A stretch of 22,243 bases of DNA from CAYWEP01 sp964613075. GTDB lineage: Bacteria; Patescibacteriota; Microgenomatia; Levybacterales; UBA12049. Where the stretch lies: the NCBI GenBank assembly GCA_964613075.1, contig CAZTFV010000008.1, positions 1 through 22,243 of the forward strand, read 5' to 3'. Below the pieces are notes generated by a model, which was given only the letters and a program-made list of their open reading frames with translations, had not been told where the DNA came from and did no database searches. Made by a program: the position numbers and the translations under genes. This document shows positions 20,506 through 22,243 of the stretch, piece by piece; position 1 is the stretch's first letter; every line of letters starts with the position of its first letter.

Positions 20506-21942
20506 TTAGCTAACTTTATCCAGGATAGGAAGTTCGTTGGTCTGTTGTAGCTCACAAATTCTCTTGATCTCTGCAAGAGAAAGTGTTGAGACGTATTCGT
20601 TGAGTGTTTCTAGAATAGCTTCAAAACTGAGAACAAAACGATCAAACTCCCCTTTTCCATATGCTCTCGTTCCTGCTTTACCAAGCAAATCCTTTAGAAG
20701 TTTGTCTCGTGCAAATAACGCATCGGGAATTTTTGCAACTGATCTTCCTGATCGAAATTTCTGCTCAATCTCCACTTCGGGAACATTCGCAGCTTTGGAG
20801 ACATTTACTTGATAAGATACATTCTTCCTGTCTTGCAGAATGTTTTGTAAATCATCAATTAAGAATTGATGATTGAATCCAAAGATGAGAACGAGCGTTC
20901 CACCTGTTCTTGACAAGTCTTCTACAATCTCCTCAATTTCTTTTTGAATTATCTCCTCACGTAATATGGTTACCGCATGACGTTTCTGAAACCACAATTT
21001 ATGCGCTTCAATCGCGCTTGGAAAATTTCCCGCCTGCCATAATGCTTCTGCTCGCATCGCATCAGCATTCATCTCGGAAAGAGCGGATTTTATCCGTGCC
21101 GCTACAGGGGTGGGTGCTGACTCTACTCCAAACTCGAAAGATGTATCCTGCTGTATGAGGCTAAAAAGTTTCGCGAGCGCTAAATGATGGATGCCCTCAG
21201 GCGGAATCAAACCCTTCCTTATTATGCTTCTCACGTCCCTTGATTCTAAAGCCGAACGAACGTAATTTTCTATGTCCGCTTTTTGTGCAAATGCTCCTAG
21301 CATATTTCTCGCGTGATTAAACATGAAATAGGACATAAAACCATCTTGCGCTATCTCATAAGTCATTCTTTTTGCGCTTTGTCGCGTATGTCCAGCTTGC
21401 TCAAGCAAAATCAACTTCCTTCCTGGTTCTGATGCAAAGGCAGCGCGAATATTATTTTCCATGACAGCCGTGTCACCATTGTATGGAGCATGAACCATTC
21501 CTTCAAAGATTAACTTTACGGGTTGAGGCTCCCCTTCTGGTACGATGGGAAATTCTTTTAGAGGCTTAGGGGAGATTTCAGACTTTTTAAGGAGGTCTTC
21601 ATATAATTGGAGTCTTTGCCTATCGTCATGGGAGAGGTCTTCATCTCCTTTTGTAAGAATCGACGTCCTAAGTCCTGCAACATACTGCCCCAGCACTCCT
21701 CTTTGAGTATCGGTCATTCTTTTTATCGAGTAAGTTAATTCTCCCCTTCTTTTACTGTTTGAATCTCTAGATATATACTGCGCAGTTAAATCTGCCGCTA
21801 GGGTGAGATCTGGGTTTAAAAATACACTAGATTCCGCAGTTGGCATCTCCGATGGGCTAGTCTCGGCGGGAACTTGCATACCCAAATTAGCATCATAAAA
21901 TGTAGGGTAGCGGGGGATATCTCGCTCAAAAGGCTTTGCCAT
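20506..21942 (-). CDS. Tiki/TraB/EreA-like protein
   Basis: A 478-residue protein that I recognise only at the fold level. The hallmark residues of the Tiki/TraB/ChaN-EreA superfamily appear in order: GMVH (148-151) in LIFEGMVHAP, a glutamate in LILLEQAGH (E181), an arginine in AVTILREEIIQKEIEEI (R328), and a second GxxH, GFNH (355-358), in LVLIFGFNHQFLIDDL. In that superfamily the paired GxxH, Glu and Arg form a putative metal-dependent active site. The first ~130 residues are low-complexity and polar with no signal peptide or membrane span. The last ~90 residues are helical. Its substrate cannot be inferred. It is transcribed divergently from the tRNA-binding-domain gene, from a near-consensus promoter. 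Confidence 0.55.
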   Translation of the reverse strand: MAKPFERDIPRYPTFYDANLGMQVPAETSPSEMPTAESSVFLNPDLTLAADLTAQYISRDSNSKRRGELTYSIKRMTDTQRGVLGQYVAGLRTSILTKGDEDLSHDDRQRLQLYEDLLKKSEISPKPLKEFPIVPEGEPQPVKLIFEGMVHAPYNGDTAVMENNIRAAFASEPGRKLILLEQAGHTRQSAKRMTYEIAQDGFMSYFMFNHARNMLGAFAQKADIENYVRSALESRDVRSIIRKGLIPPEGIHHLALAKLFSLIQQDTSFEFGVESAPTPVAARIKSALSEMNADAMRAEALWQAGNFPSAIEAHKLWFQKRHAVTILREEIIQKEIEEIVEDLSRTGGTLVLIFGFNHQFLIDDLQNILQDRKNVSYQVNVSKAANVPEVEIEQKFRSGRSVAKIPDALFARDKLLKDLLGKAGTRAYGKGEFDRFVLSFEAILETLNEYVSTLSLAEIKRICELQQTNELPILDKVS

Positions 21943-21949
21943 GATCAGA

Positions 21950-21978
21950 AGTATACCAAGAAATAATCAAACTGTCAA
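21950..21978 (-). promoter_or_regulatory. Promoter of the Tiki-like gene, predicted leaderless
   Basis: TTGACA (21973-21978) and TATACT (21950-21955) on the minus strand with exactly 17 bp between. Only 7 bases lie between the -10 and the ATG at 21942. This is the best promoter in the window and the clearest case of a predicted leaderless start. Confidence 0.75.
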
Positions 21979-22008
21979 ACTATAGGATTTAAATATGGCT
22001 ACTACTCT

Positions 22009-22062
22009 TAACCATAAACTTCCCCCGACCTTACGGTCGGGGATCTAAGTATGGAATGGTTA
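22009..22062. repeat. Long palindrome in the divergent spacer
   Basis: A perfect 8-bp stem CCCCGACC / GGTCGGGG (22023-22030 and 22035-22042) with a TTAC loop. It is extended by an outer inverted pair TAACCAT (22009-22015) and ATGGTTA (22056-22062). No T-run follows on either strand, and it lies upstream of both divergent genes, so it is not a simple terminator. It may be a REP-like element or an operator. The rest of the 226-bp spacer holds only the two promoters. Confidence 0.65.
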
Positions 22063-22153
22063 GATGAGCTTGCGACTGCACTCTGGTAAGAAATGTTCTT
22101 TCTATAGACCTCACCCGATCTCCCTAAGAGAAAAGACACTCTTGGCTCTCTTG

Positions 22154-22162
22154 TGCTACAAT
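22154..22162 (+). promoter_or_regulatory. Extended -10 promoter of the plus-strand gene
   Basis: TGCTACAAT fits an extended -10 (TGn plus TACAAT). Six bases separate it from the ATG at 22169, so the mRNA is predicted to be leaderless. No -35 is visible at 17 bp, as is common for extended -10 promoters. Confidence 0.55.
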
Positions 22163-22168
22163 ACGCTC

Positions 22169-22243
22169 ATGAAATCTATCATTTCATTCGACGAATTCTC
22201 CAAAATGGATCTTAGGATCGGACGAGTAATTCACTGCGAAGAA
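22169..22243 (+). CDS. tRNA-binding-domain protein, N-terminus only
   Basis: The first 25 residues of a plus-strand gene cut by the window end. The sequence ISFDEFSKMDLRIGRVIHCE is the opening of the OB-fold tRNA-binding domain (Trbp111/CsaA or the separate beta subunit/C-terminal domain of methionyl-tRNA synthetase), in which DLRVG plus I/V-x-x-A/C-E is characteristic. Because the domain starts at the initiator Met, a stand-alone tRNA-binding protein is likely, but longer proteins cannot be excluded. It is the only convincing plus-strand gene in the window. Confidence 0.72.
   Translation, partial: MKSIISFDEFSKMDLRIGRVIHCEE

Noticed and set aside
1..22243. Alternative genetic code with TGA as a sense codon
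   Set aside because: TGA ends ftsQ, murB, murE and others at the expected positions, and no conserved gene is interrupted by TGA.

Overview
The window reads as chromosomal DNA from a small-genome bacterium, most probably a member of the Candidate Phyla Radiation (Patescibacteria). That is inferred from the tightly packed division and cell wall (dcw) cluster, the shortened or rebuilt enzymes in it (MurE without its first domain, MurF with a membrane N-terminus, a very small FtsQ), and short heptamer repeats both inside and between genes. I cannot fix the phylum; a Microgenomates-type lineage is a guess. TGA is an ordinary stop codon here (ftsQ, murB and murE end in it), which argues against the code-25 lineages.

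Nearly everything lies on the minus strand, so transcription runs from high to low coordinates. At the right edge a plus-strand gene begins (22169, tRNA-binding-domain protein, cut by the window end). It is separated by a 226-bp divergent spacer with a strong palindrome from a minus-strand gene for a Tiki/TraB-like protein (20506-21942). Next come a YdjM-like membrane metal-dependent hydrolase (19890-20465) and a repeat-filled spacer.

The main block (19791 down to 3313) holds, in transcription order, murE, murC, murB, murA, a glmU-like fusion gene, glmS, murF, mraY, ftsW, murG, a short ftsQ, ftsA and ftsZ. Together they cover UDP-GlcNAc supply (GlmS, GlmU-like), cytoplasmic precursor assembly (MurA, B, C, E, F), the lipid I and lipid II steps (MraY, MurG), septal glycan polymerisation (FtsW) and the division ring with its anchor (FtsQ, FtsA, FtsZ). 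murD, ddl and a transpeptidase (ftsI) are not in the window. Placing glmS and glmU inside a dcw cluster is unusual.

Downstream of ftsZ (47-3300) the gene content changes to an accessory stretch: an HTH/PIN toxin-antitoxin pair, a 536-residue protein with a TIR/DUF4062-like N-terminus and an unrecognised beta-rich C-terminus, and a DUF433/DUF5615 toxin-antitoxin pair. This looks like a small defence or stress island beside the division genes.

Two patterns cut across the genes. First, several promoters place the -10 hexamer only 6-8 bases before the ATG (genes starting at 3265, 9609, 19791, 20465, 21942 and 22169), which predicts leaderless or nearly leaderless mRNAs. Second, runs of about five 7-base units with different words occur at 4506-4540, 6937-6971, 13044-13123 (two inverted arrays) and 19254-19288. 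Two of these are read through in frame inside murG and murE.
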